A DNA stretch of 64,000 bases from contig CP051141.1 of the NCBI GenBank assembly GCA_001592805.2, positions 2,604,001 to 2,668,000 of the forward strand, given 5' to 3'. The notes beneath the pieces are model-generated. The model had not been told where the DNA came from. It saw nothing but the letters and a program-made list of their open reading frames with translations, and made no database searches. The stretch comes from Peltaster fructicola. Its lineage: Eukaryota; Ascomycota; Dothideomycetes. Position 1 is the first letter of the stretch. The number at the start of each line of letters is the position of its first letter. The position numbers and the translations under genes were made by a program. Positions 1 through 10,806 of this stretch are shown here, in pieces.

Positions 1-47
1 GTATTGATTATGTCTCTTCCAGGCATCTGTTTGATGTCAGTATGCCT

Positions 48-680
48 CTACAAGGCCAACAATCCAAGAACACCAAGAACAAGCGCTGCATTACTGCCAA
101 GCTTTTCGCCAGCACCGGTGTAGCGTGCGGATGCGGTAGCAGCAGTAGCAGGGGTGGTAGCTGTAGCGACAGTAGCAGGAGGGTTGACTGTGTTGGCTGT
201 AGTGACTGGCGTAATTGGTGTAGCTGGCGTAGCTGACGTGACTGTCGTAACTGGCGGTGCTATGACCGGTGGACCAGGACTGCTGAAAGCACTCGCACTG
301 GCTCGTACAGTGCAGACTTGGCTACCAGAGGTGACCCTCACACTGCCAGATGAAGCGACCTTTGGAACAACAACACTGGCTGAAGGAGCAACCGACTTTG
401 TCAATGTACAGGGACAGTCGGTGATGGTCAAGGTGGTCGACGACTTGATAGTGTAGGTCTTGTTTCCATAAGTGAGGATTGTAGGTGTTGGACAGACTGT
501 GGTGATAGCAGTCACAACTGTGATTGTCGAAAGGACTGGTGAACCTGTACCATTGACGCAGATTTGACCTGCTGGGTACTGATGTGCTGGGTTGCAGATA
601 TATGAGCCGTTAGAAGCTCCAAAAGACAGAGCAGCTTGAGCGGCAGTGACGAGCGCCAGGAAGAAGAGCATTGATGCCAT
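48..680 (-). CDS. GPI-anchored secreted cell-wall-type protein (CCG-6-like)
   Basis: Predicted 210 aa protein. I chose the internal ATG at 680 over the in-frame ATG at 743 because it is followed at once by a typical signal peptide (MASMLFFLALVTAAQA). The mature N-terminal half has a short Cys-containing module (SYICNPAHQYPAGQICVNGT, later a CPC motif) in which Thr/Ile/Val alternate. This resembles fungal clock-controlled protein 6 and other small wall proteins. The second half is rich in Ser, Thr, Ala and Pro and is probably O-glycosylated. The C-terminus is a hydrophobic tail after a small-residue stretch, as expected for a GPI attachment signal. Role inferred: structural component of the cell surface. 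No intron is needed. The family name is tentative; secretion and GPI anchoring are well supported by the sequence. Confidence 0.75.
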   Translation of the reverse strand: MASMLFFLALVTAAQAALSFGASNGSYICNPAHQYPAGQICVNGTGSPVLSTITVVTAITTVCPTPTILTYGNKTYTIKSSTTLTITDCPCTLTKSVAPSASVVVPKVASSGSVRVTSGSQVCTVRASASAFSSPGPPVIAPPVTTVTSATPATPITPVTTANTVNPPATVATATTPATAATASARYTGAGEKLGSNAALVLGVLGLLAL

Positions 681-3112
681 GGTGATTGAATGAATGAGGA
701 TTGGCTGCAGACATCGCCATTGATATAGCGGGTGTAATGCCACAACTACTAACGTCTTTGGTATAGTCCATGGTTGTTGAAAACTTCTGTCGTGGTATCA
801 CTGGTAGATGAATCCATGGTACCTGGCAATCGAGCTAAGATGTGAAGCCTTAGCCAGCCGGTTGTGGTTTGACAAGGGCGATCAGAAAAAGCTGCACCGC
901 TATAGCCTGTTTGGTGGACGAGACTGATGTTGGACAGCTAGGTGCCATACTGCGTCGGGCGGTAGAAGGCAATGCGGCCCGAGGTTGTCCAAGGTATCAA
1001 CCGGTGAATGACCAGAAGAGCGATTGGAACTTCCATTGCCAGCTTGACGATGGCGAAGAAGGACTCCGTCGAGACATTGCTAAGGTGGCTCTGACGGTCA
1101 CGGCGTTGGCGGCCTCATGTTTGCTTTACGACAGCCTATCCAGTTGGTGCTAGGCCTCCGGTTGATCGTTCCAGAATCTCGGTATTTGCTGATGGTGTAC
1201 ATTCCAGTGTTACAGGATGATCCCAGAAGCGTAAAAGTGGAAGTTTGACACGAGGCTGTGAGCTATTTGTGAGCAAGCGAGTTGTGTCCTGCGCAATACG
1301 ATGGCAACGTCGTAGAGGCTAACCGTGGCTAAGGTATTGGTGCATCCCAGTACTCTGTGTCGTTGAGGCGCTGTCGTAGACTTGATAGCCGTGTGGCCCT
1401 CACGAAAGCGACCAGATCAGCACATCAGTCTGGCACGACAGGGTAGTGTCGTCTGCAGCACGACAGCCTGCAAGACGGTCTTGGAATGAGCGACAAAGGT
1501 ATCCCATGGCAAGGAGGGTCTTCCTGATGTTGAGTATTGCTTATCCCTGGATGACGTCCTTAGGCAATAATTGCTTTCCGTAGAAACAGCTAACGAGAAA
1601 CGTCGAGCGGATAGAGTGGTAATTGATTGTGCCAGATCAGCAAGAGTTGTCGTGCTATTGACCTACCGAAGTTGAGGCTGATGCACTGTCGCCAAGGGTA
1701 TCTTGTGCAGTATCCGGACATCAGGTAGAGTATGCGTGAGCGATCTTGAAGGTCTTGCTGCTGGCCGCAACTGTGGTATCTGAGATGCGGAACAAGAGGT
1801 CGGCTTCGTTGGAATCGTTTTGCTGCATAAAAGGTAGTAGGTATGCTGTCGAGAAGAGCCCAGCCTGTACTGGCGACATGCTTACACTCGCTCGCTGTGA
1901 TATCGTACGTGCTGCCTGCGACGCTTGGAAACCAGCGATCTGCATACGCAATACCATGAGTAGCTGCATCAGTGGACGGCACAGCTTTCGCCCTCTCTGT
2001 CGCGTGTCCAGTACACCATCTTCCAGTGCAAGCGAATTGCTGTTGCAAAGACAACGTTACCCAAGCACCTGTCGTATGCGGAATGCCTGGTGCAGTGGAG
2101 GAAAGTAAAGGTGCCATATCTGCAGTGAGCAGTTTAGTGTGACGACGAGCCGTTGTTCAACGAAGATGTAGCAGTACGGTGTAGTCCGCAAGAACCTCAA
2201 CTGTTGCGAAAGGCGATCTGTCGACTGGTGAATATTGCGTCAAGAGGTCTATGAGACTGAGGTACCGATAGCGTGCAGGACAGAGTCGCTTGCAGTGTAG
2301 CTCAATTGGAATCCATGACAGGAAAGCGGGTACAGATTTGTTGTTGCCTGCGTGGTGCAGCGAAGACCTCTGTCGATCTTTGAGACAGCTGGTAGCACTT
2401 GGCTCATGCAAACAATGCCGAAGCTTTGCTATCGTGCTCAGCCTCCTATGTCAGCTTACTCGATGAGCAGGACAAGAACATTCCCAGGCCATAGCCTTCC
2501 ATACACAATGACTCCGATACTTGTGTCGTATGGAGACATCTAGTTGGGCGGCCATCCAGAGAAGATGGTGACAGCTGCATTGCTTCCAGTGCTTAGAGGT
2601 CAGGTCGATTTCAAGCAGGGAGTTCGATCACAACACCTGGACATGCTAGTGACAGCCCCATCATTCGTCCAGGTCAAGTACTGCCCAGCGTAGCTGTGAC
2701 TCTCATGGGTCGTGCTCCCAGAATAGTGTATCACGCTGCCGGCCTATGTGACCAAGCTGAAGACTTCGTGAATCGCCAGTAGTAGTCTCTCAACAAGATC
2801 TGTTCTGTATTCACAACCAGCTGTTTAGCCTTCCGGATGGTGCATGATGGTCGGAGGTGCTTTGTACCACAGTGTGTTGGCTGCGAATGGCATGGCCAAT
2901 ACAGGCATACTCAGACACATCGGTGAGGGAAGCTTCTCTTTGTGCAACTGACAAAGCTGGTCTAAGAGATGTTGCAATGCCGAGATGCTTCGATATGACC
3001 AGCAGGGAACGGACGGAGATGATGCGTAAGCAGGACCGTGATGTAGGAGGTTGTTCCTCGAGGCAAGAGATCTCCGTTGTATCATCTGCTAGCTGTGGTC
3101 ATCGTAACCTTG

Positions 3113-3232
3113 TGCCAGAGTGCCAGAGTGCCAGAGCGCTAGAATGCCATAGCATCAGTGTCACTATGTCGTTGTGTCAACATACCAGTGTGTCAGAGCA
3201 TCACTGTCTCACTGTACAGTATGATCGAGCAT
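3113..3232. repeat. Degenerate 8-bp tandem repeat
   Basis: Three perfect copies of tgccagag run from 3113 to 3136. They are followed by increasingly diverged 8-mers (cgctagaa, tgccatag) and by related tcactg/tcagtg words up to about 3232. This looks like a minisatellite that is decaying. It lies in non-coding sequence. Confidence 0.6.
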
Positions 3233-4577
3233 AGTGCAGTACAAGATGCCCAGAGCCAATCTGCTGCCTGTTGAAGTCGATGTCCTCGAACGATTTAGGA
3301 GCTCGACAGACTCGTAGAGCTCACACATATTGATCTAAGCATGGGTTTGTAGTGCAGCTTGATTGAAATCATGACGGGCAAGCAGCAAACCTTGACGCAG
3401 ATACGATCAACGGACATTTGTGGTGATGCCAAGCTGCCATTCGTGTGCTTCGCTTGTTGACGCTGGTCTGTATCATCGCTGCGTCTACGTGAATCGATGA
3501 TGTGTCTCTTGCGTCAGGATATGCCGCACGCTTGATGGTCGTCCGTCACTGTAGCCTCGCTTCTTTGAAATCGTTTCAGGCTCGCCCATCCAAACACCTT
3601 CGTCAAGGTAGCAGGCGGCAGGCAAGTAAGATGATGGATGTTGCCGGCAGGATATCGTCTCGATCGATCATGCTTCTGACACCTTACAGTTGCAGGCGAG
3701 AACCTGATGGAGTAGTGGAGATGGTATCAAGAAGTTGTTGTAGGAGTGAGGTCTAAAGTTGGTTGAGCTTCGAACATCATCGCTGCACGTTTGGACCTCA
3801 CTTCAGTCGTTCTAACCCTACCACATCAAAAACACTTCTACATGGGTTCCTCATAGCTACCTATGGCAGTGCGTCAGATTCAAGACCTTGGCCTTGTCAT
3901 GAGACGCCTGGGTAAACTTCAGACACCTCAATCGCACCAAATCGACCACGAACACTCACGTACACACAACATCTGTCCATTGACCACAACTACCTGTGAC
4001 CAGAGACTTCTAGATCAGCTGTAATGAGTCGTACACCCTGCACAACACGCTTCTGAGCCTCACATCGAGCGTTCTGTCAAGGTCAATATGATCCCTGGAA
4101 AGCTTGGTATGCTTGTCCCTACGATCTGACAAGGCATGAGAGGCGCCGAAGAACCACGTATCTTTCAACTTTGGCGTTCATATGTGCTCCTCTCAACGCG
4201 ATCATACAAAATGCGCAGTCCAAGATGGCATCGTGGCGATGTATCCAACCCCGACATATCGATGGCCACTTGCAATCTCACGCAGCTGTAGTAGTGGATC
4301 GTTTGTGGCTGATGGCAAGATATACTCAGCAAACATTGCTCAGTAGCATGTGCTAATATCATATCTCTGCACTGAGCTGACAATCTCAATCAAGGACAAT
4401 TCATCCAACCCTCATGGTCATCGAGGACGAACCGCCGAGTGTTTCCATGCCGAGCTCCAGACAGGAAGACTTAGAGAGAGATATACCTCCAACCATCATC
4501 AATCATTTCGACCTGCTTAGTTCGACGACGGACAATGATCGTTGGAGCTGTGAGGGTGACCAAAGATATGTACAGCC

Positions 4578-4621
4578 GTGCTGTGTTGAGGTTGGTGCCC
4601 TTCACAACTTCAACACAGCAC
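4578..4621. repeat. Inverted repeat able to form a hairpin
   Basis: The left arm starts GTGCTGTGTTGA at 4578 and the right arm ends TCAACACAGCAC at 4621. The arms pair over about 17-19 bp with one clear mismatch and leave a loop of about 6-8 nt. There is no poly-T tract after it, so it is not an obvious terminator. It could be a chance palindrome or part of an unannotated transcript. Confidence 0.5.
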
Positions 4622-5917
4622 AAGTCACTGGTCGAGACTGATGGTCGATAATATTGACTTTGTTGGCAGATGTGGTGGACACCCAACAGATAGGGCATCT
4701 GTACTCCGAGGCCGACACTGTCTGCCTGATGTCCTACATCGAGCCGCTTGTTAGGTCTCACGAGAAGTGACCATATCGCCTTGTAGGTACTCTTCAGGAC
4801 CAGAGTACGTCTGAAAAGGCGGTACCTGTTCTGTGATCAAGAAGAGACAACGATACCATCAGCATCGTCTCGACTAGCAGGCGACAGCAACCGCCAAGAG
4901 CCATTTGCTGACGACATCTAGCTCAATCTGTACAGTTCTACCTTGGGAACCGCAATATCTTCCGTCATGTCCTTGGAGCAGGCTGTCCATGCCATATGAC
5001 AGAACTTCGCCCGGTATGCATGCGGACTCCTGGACCTCAAAAGCGAGCCACGCTCATCAGCCTGAGCGAATCTTTAGGACGTCGCCATGAGGACCTAGTG
5101 CATCTTGTCGAGCCAAGGACTGGCCACTCTGACGAGGTGCGCCAGCACTTGCCGTTAATTGATATGACCTCTTGCAGGCAACACTGTCAACCATGATCGA
5201 CCGTACATTGATGGTCTGATGTGCTTGAAGCACCTCTCACACAATCCACATCGAATGATTCGGCGTACAGACAGCACCACTTCTTATGCTCGCCGCGGTG
5301 AGCGCAGACTCGCCCGACTGACAGCTTTCATCTTGGAGAGCCCTAGGCCGATACTTGTGACAAGTACAGGATCCACAACCAGTCTTTCCATGATGAGATC
5401 CTGAAACATCATGCTAAAGTGGCCTCCCAATAGCTAGGCTTGCAGCTGAAATCGACTTCTAGAATGGGGTATGATGCAGCAGGAGTCTGGCTGATGCTAT
5501 CTCTGCACCTGAGACTGCTTGATGAGGTTCATGTCTGATCTGTGACTCTCAAAAGTATGCGCAAGGACCGCGGTGAGCGTTTGTCAGAGCATTGCTGCTA
5601 GGACTAGATGATGGCTGCGCCGTCGTCAATAATACAAGCTTGATACATCGAGCTGGTGACACAAGACAGAGCTGGTGTCGTCAGAGTGATAATGGCAAGC
5701 TCCACCTTCATCCAGGACGGTTTCCTGCTCTTCAGTATCGACCTACATACTGATGTACCTGTCAAACCGGGACACTGACAAGCTCACTATCACGAACGCA
5801 AACCAGCGAAGGCACAAGATGAGGCACAACGTCATTGACAAGTGTTCATCATGGAGTATAACTCGTAGCTGAGTTCTTCTGAGACTCTCAGAATACAAAA
5901 TGCATATCACAGATCTA

Positions 5918-6841
5918 TCAAGGCGATTCATGACCGGCCTCCTTCGACCGTTCAAGTTCTCTTCGTACTCTACCAGCCATTCGAGGAAAGCAGAAGGTTG
6001 GATGTGCTACGGTCAATGCCACATTGGCCAGTGCAACCATACCACCATCAAGCACAAGGAACTCCGTCTCATTACGTTGCAAACCCTTGCCCCATCCTGA
6101 TGCCATCTCAGGGATACTATAACAGTAAGCAAGTGCAACAAAAGAGCGAACAACATACCGATAGATGCATCTTGTCAAGACAGCCACGTAGGCTATCGTG
6201 ACCATGCACATGAAGAATCGCAGCCTCTTGGATGCTGTGATCTTGTTGAAGTACCCTAAACGTCTCACATTGACAGCATAGTAGATGCTCATCAAACCGA
6301 GAGCTGCAAGCTGTGCGACTTGGACTGCGATACCAGCGATGATGATCTTGTTGCCAGCATCCAGAAGCTTGGTATTGGTCTTCCCAGATGCAGCCAGGCC
6401 TCCTCCAGCGGCTTGGATGAGTATGCTCACAATGTCGACGCCTATGAAGAGCCAAGTGTACAAATATGCTGGCAGAGGCGATGCATCAGGTCCGAAATGT
6501 AGCACAAGATGCTTGAGAGTGAGGTCGATACCGGCAGCTGTAAAAGACGGTCCGATGATCAAGGTGACGATTTGCAGTCGATTGGCGCTGTCATCCCAAG
6601 GATTCTGGTGCATCAGGAGCCGACCGATGTAGCCCAATACTTCGAAGAGGCAACCACATGAGAGACAGACCATCCATGTCCATGTTCGACCACGAATACT
6701 GAAGGCGACCTGCAGGATCAGGCACAGCCCGAAAACGACGCATAGTATCGTGTTGCCAGCGAGGTTTGGGTAGTATCCATATGTCGTGGCCTCCAGGGGA
6801 CACTGTGGAGAGATCTGTGTACAGTCCTTGAACGCAGACAT
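5918..6841 (-). CDS. RTA1-like membrane protein (lipid-translocating exporter family)
   Basis: Multi-pass membrane protein with about seven hydrophobic segments and the RTA1 family signatures. These are a GYIGR-type motif after TM2 (VLGYIGRLLM) and, before the last helices, CIYRIPEMASGWG. That second motif appears only after removing a 42-nt intron at 6117-6158 (GTATGT donor, TTATAG acceptor, TGCTTACTG branch region on the minus strand). Exons are 6159-6841 and 5918-6116, giving 293 aa. The intron length is a multiple of three with no stop, so a retained form would still be open; the family match favours splicing. Family role: plasma-membrane proteins linked to sterol/lipid stress and 7-aminocholesterol resistance in yeast. 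The exact substrate cannot be told. It ends in a charged cytosolic tail. Confidence 0.88.
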   Translation of the reverse strand: MSAFKDCTQISPQCPLEATTYGYYPNLAGNTILCVVFGLCLILQVAFSIRGRTWTWMVCLSCGCLFEVLGYIGRLLMHQNPWDDSANRLQIVTLIIGPSFTAAGIDLTLKHLVLHFGPDASPLPAYLYTWLFIGVDIVSILIQAAGGGLAASGKTNTKLLDAGNKIIIAGIAVQVAQLAALGLMSIYYAVNVRRLGYFNKITASKRLRFFMCMVTIAYVAVLTRCIYRYVVRSFVALAYCYSIPEMASGWGKGLQRNETEFLVLDGGMVALANVALTVAHPTFCFPRMAGRVRRELERSKEAGHESP

Positions 6842-7032
6842 GGCTGCAGGTGTTTGTCAAAGGGAAGTGACCATGTAGGAGTCTGCCAGAACAGATCCCA
6901 CGTCATCAAAGGAATATTTATGAGCTCGAGCGTATGGGGTCTGCTAGGCTAGCCCTATTCACAGATGAGATGAACTACGATAGTAGCGCCGGAATCAGAA
7001 GTTACCGGACACTGATTACGCTGATATCTTTT

Positions 7033-7991
7033 CTAGAAAGAGGTTGTCGTCACATATGCAATACCACCACAACCGGATTGGACAACAACATCACCTATGG
7101 GTATAGTAGGATTGGTCGCATCGAAGGAAGGATCTTCAATGAGCGTCTGAGCCACGCTGCACTTGGATTGTCCAAACACCAGGAAGCAATTGCCCGCTCC
7201 AACATCCGCTTGCATTGATGAGCAATCATCCATATCCATACACAGCTGGCAGCATTCGCTGACTCCGTTGAAGCGAACCAAGGCAACATCGGTGAATTGA
7301 GATTGCCTGATGCCTTGGCCACCAGGCATAGTGGAGATCAGGTTTGATGGAGCACATCTGATGTCTTGTGTGGTGGTAGATGTCACAGTGGTTGTGTCTG
7401 GAGTGCAGATCCAATCCTTGGATGTGGTTGTCACGCTCGGATGTGGTAATGTCGACACGGTTGTTGGCTGGACTGTTCCAGCTGTTATCGACGAAGGTAC
7501 AGGCTTCGTCTGGGACGTTCCAACTCTTATCTGAGGCGATTTTGGCGCACGGGATGATCCAGCCACTATCTGCGTCGACGAAGCTGCAGTCTGAGATTGA
7601 TATGCAGTATGTGTGACATAGCATTCGACTTTGTTTGGTATGAATTGATCGAAAGGCTGACCTGCATAATGTCTGAAACCAGGCATATCTCGTCTTTGGA
7701 GGCCCGCAGAAGGATGCGTGGCGTTGTGGCGCGTGGTATAAACTGTGCTCACTGAAGTGGTACTAGAACGGTCAGCAAGGCATGCAAGGCAACGAATACA
7801 TACGTTGTCGTCCACGAACACTCGATGAGCTCTCTCTTCCATGGTACGCTCCCAGCATGTGTGACAGTTGACGTTCGAGTTATAGTATGCCTGCCATGGG
7901 GATTGCCTGGTCCATATCTGGTCAGACAGAGAACGCTCGTTGCAGCAGAGTACGCTGCGACAGCCAAGAGGCAAAGCAATGATTGAAGCAT
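7033..7991 (-). CDS. Secreted protein with C-terminal apple/PAN-like Cys module
   Basis: Two exons, 7804-7991 and 7033-7762, joined over a 41-nt intron (7763-7803, donor GTATGT, acceptor CTAG), give 305 aa. The start at 7991 opens with a signal peptide (MLQSLLCLLAVAAYSAATS). The middle is a Ser/Thr/Pro linker with repeated TTT and STV motifs. The C-terminal 90 residues hold a Cys cluster of the type ECCQLC-x4-DC-x9-GNC-x8-KC. This matches the fungal apple-like/PAN fold, usually a carbohydrate- or protein-binding module. It sits head-to-tail with the RTA1-like gene downstream. The true substrate is unknown. Confidence 0.75.
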
Positions 7992-8203
7992 GTTGATGAT
8001 TGAAATCAGAACTCAGGAGCTCCGGCTTTTGATCTGTGAAGACTCTCACCAGCTGGTCGTCATGGTGCCTGTGCAACTTCTCCTGACAGCGTAGAATGCA
8101 GGGATCTCTGGTGACACGACAGCAGCTTTATAACGAATGCGTTGCAAGGCCCGGAAGTGTTGAACCTAGAATTGGTGAGCAGCATGCGGCTGAACGTATC
8201 GAG

Positions 8204-9875
8204 TTACAGTGCTGGAGCATCCCAGGCTTCACGGGTAATCTTCATCAGGTTGCTTTGTTTGTGTGGGAATGTGACTTCGCGCTCCTTGTGGAAGCCGACT
8301 TCCTCACAATATTGCTTCACCCTAGACCACGTCAGTGCTGGAGCCACAGTCGTTTAATTTGTACTCACTTCTGGTTGTCCACCCTAGGCTCCATGTAGAT
8401 GGCAGTCGTACGCATGTCAGCCAAGAGGCAATAGTGTACCAGGGCACTGAGCCAGACTTTTACCCTGTGTGCGCCGCGAAACTCTTGCTCACCGACTAGG
8501 ACATGAAGGCCACGATCCCAGTCACCGCAATTGCCTCCTAGATGCGAGGCTAGCTTGTCCTCCTTGACCCAATAGACTTCAAAATAGCCGAATGGTTTGC
8601 CATCAAAGCAACCGATGACTGGAATGCTGTGTCGAGACTCCAGACCATGCTTCAAAAACGCTTCTTGATGAGAGATATCACCTTGCTCTCCCCAGCTTGC
8701 AGACACCCGTGGGTCGTTCATCCATTTGTGAAGCAGCTGCAGGTCCGTCATATTCAGCGTATCTGCTGACACAGTTGGGACACTCGTATCCGAAAATGCA
8801 GCTCTTAACGACTCACGAGTACCAGGTGCCAATTGGGTCTCTGCGAACGAAGCACCGGTCGGTCCTCGGTGTAGCACAGGCCTCTGTGACAGCGTGGCGA
8901 CTCTGAAAGAGATGTATTGCTCCAGACTCGGGACGAAACGTGTATACACCACCTCACCCTGTCGAGAGGGCTTCGGTCTGATAGGATGTCGAATGTTTCC
9001 GGTAAAGGTATACTGCAGAGGTGCAGGCGGATAGAATGTCGGCAGGCGGCTGGTTGAAGAGAAGGGTCCTGGAGGTGTGGCAGACCTCCACTGCATGTCC
9101 TCAGCGTTTCTCGGTGTCATTGCAAGAGGTGGTGTACGACTGGGCGAAGACGGGCGAGAGTTCGATGGACTTATGATTGGAAATGGCGAGGCTGTGGGTG
9201 CCATGGTGAACAGATAGATGCGAGCATCGAGCTGCCAGAAGGACCTCCTGCTCACAAAGCATCTCTCAAAACCAATACCGGTGTCCCGCCCAGCGCCAGC
9301 TTCAGGATCAATACCTACCGAAGAATCCTCACTCGTAATCAATCCCATTCTTTCAAGCTTTGGCAACAGGTGCTTTCCCTTGAAGATACCCTCTCGGTTG
9401 ATGTAGATGCGCCATTCACCTTTTGGCTTGCCAGCGTCGGGTGTTGATGCAGAAGCAGCTGTACTGACGTATGGCTCTGGCGCAGGCTGATGAAAATACC
9501 ACCATAGAGTCGCCCACAACATCATGGCGATCTGCCGCGTAGGACTTGTGACCGGCTTGAAGTCGCTGGAGCTAGGATTGGATATGGAGGATATGAATAG
9601 GTGGTCATTGTTGAGACTCGGCGTCTTGAAGCGATGAATGTGACTGTGCTTTTGGGTGGGCAGGTCATGTTCGATCTTCGGTCCTTCGAAATCTGGTCGG
9701 AGGTGATCGTCCTCACTGCCATCGTCCTCACTGTGCAGGATGATTGTCCAGCCGGGAGGAAGACATTGTGGTGTGTGTTGAGGTCATTGGCCTTGAAAAA
9801 GAGCCCACCAAAGCTCGGCGAGACAGTCAACGTCTGTCCGTTTGGCAGGTGTAACATATTAGCTGGTGGAGGCAT
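8204..9875 (-). CDS. Siderophore hydroxyornithine transacylase (SidF/SidL type), one frame break
   Basis: GNAT-type acyl-CoA transferase of fungal hydroxamate siderophore synthesis, which acylates N5-hydroxyornithine. The N-terminus (LPNGQTLTVSPSFGGLFFKA) and core blocks (SISNPSSSDFKPV, SPTRQIAMMLW, GKPKGEWRI, IRHPIRPKPSRQGEV, NDPRVSASWGEQG, EPRVDNQK) are all family-like. A 47-nt intron (8322-8368) joins the last exon, which ends KITREAWDAPAL. The reading frame breaks once, at 9754-9759. One extra C in the minus-strand TTCC-T-CCC tract would restore PPGWTI and make the spliced length 1626 nt, or 541 aa. Everything else is intact, so assembly error is likelier than decay. The C-terminus is not a canonical SKL-type PTS1. 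SidF (fusarinine branch) and SidL (ferricrocin branch) cannot be told apart here. No NRPS or other siderophore gene is nearby. Confidence 0.88.
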
Positions 9876-10806
9876 CTTGAGGTGTAGTTGTCCAAAGGAG
9901 GACTGGAGGAGGGGCATATACCTTTCGAAGCTCTAGCAACAGAGCCAGCAAATTCTGATATCATTGCATTCTCTCCACCAACATGAGATGAGAAGAGCTC
10001 TGATGGATACATTCGCTCATGTGGGCCACAGGCATAAGCGATCCAGCTGCCTTACTATCGTCTCCAAAGATTCTCGGTCACTGGTCGGTCTTCTTTTAGG
10101 ACTGTGTCTTAAGCATCATCTTGTCTCTCCTTTCCACAGCCTGATGAGCAGGAGTTGAGATAGGCACGGGAGAGGATAGACTTGGTTCTACTCATTGTGG
10201 CAGTATGAACACTTGCGATATAAGGCGAGGAGACTGGCGGCATGTCCTTATTGTGGCTGGTTCCTCGTATTCATGGCGTCAATTTGTGGTAGGGAAACGA
10301 GATTAGAATACAGCTCGCACGATCGCTTGCCCCTATGACAGCACACATCTCGAAAGTGTATTTCCCACATGTCAACCGAAGACGAGTTAGCGGGCGCAAG
10401 CCAACACCGCTAGCCGGTGAACTGGCGCTCGGGATGGCCTTTAGAGAAATGGTAGATCTCTCCCTGAAATGGTTATTTGCTCGCACTGCAGCGCGGAGAG
10501 TGAGAAGTGAGCATACACCCAGCCTGCCGCATGCCTTTCACTCGTCACTATTTCACAGCGGCAGCAACGACTTTGCCGAGGGTGTGTTGAGCTGACAGGA
10601 CTTCCTACAACCTGCATCCTCTCCGCCCATAGATATAGCAAGCTCCGCGACAGCCTTCGCCTGGCCACAAAACGACATCATACATGATGAATAATTCGAG
10701 CATTGCGGTCGCCCAGGCAAGAGGATAGATGCTGTTGGCACACATCGACTGTGCGCCAGCGCACAACGACCACCATCACTAGCTCCGCCGCCGGCATACT
10801 CTTACA
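9876..10806. other. Shared 5' region of two divergent genes
   Basis: This 0.93 kb gap separates the divergently transcribed siderophore transacylase and the giant disordered-protein gene, so it should hold both promoters. I looked for the siderophore-repressor GATA element (ATCWGATAA) and saw no canonical copy, only isolated GATA cores. No gene or RNA is recognised. Confidence 0.5.

Larger units (their letters stand above)
681..5917. other. Gene-poor region, no convincing gene
   Basis: About 5.2 kb with only short open frames on both strands, none with a recognisable family motif or a convincing splice model. The longest, on the minus strand at 1590-2117, has a second overlapping frame ending in a Ser/Thr-rich stretch at 1721-1969. 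Together they may be remains of a small secreted protein, but this is weak. The stretch holds a degenerate 8-bp tandem repeat near 3113-3232 and a hairpin at 4578-4621. Base composition is not obviously AT-shifted, so there is no visible sign of RIP. No tRNA-like A/B boxes were seen. Confidence 0.5.

Noticed and set aside
1590-2117. 175-codon minus-strand frame as a secreted protein gene
   Set aside because: No signal peptide, odd composition and a competing overlapping frame; at best a relic.
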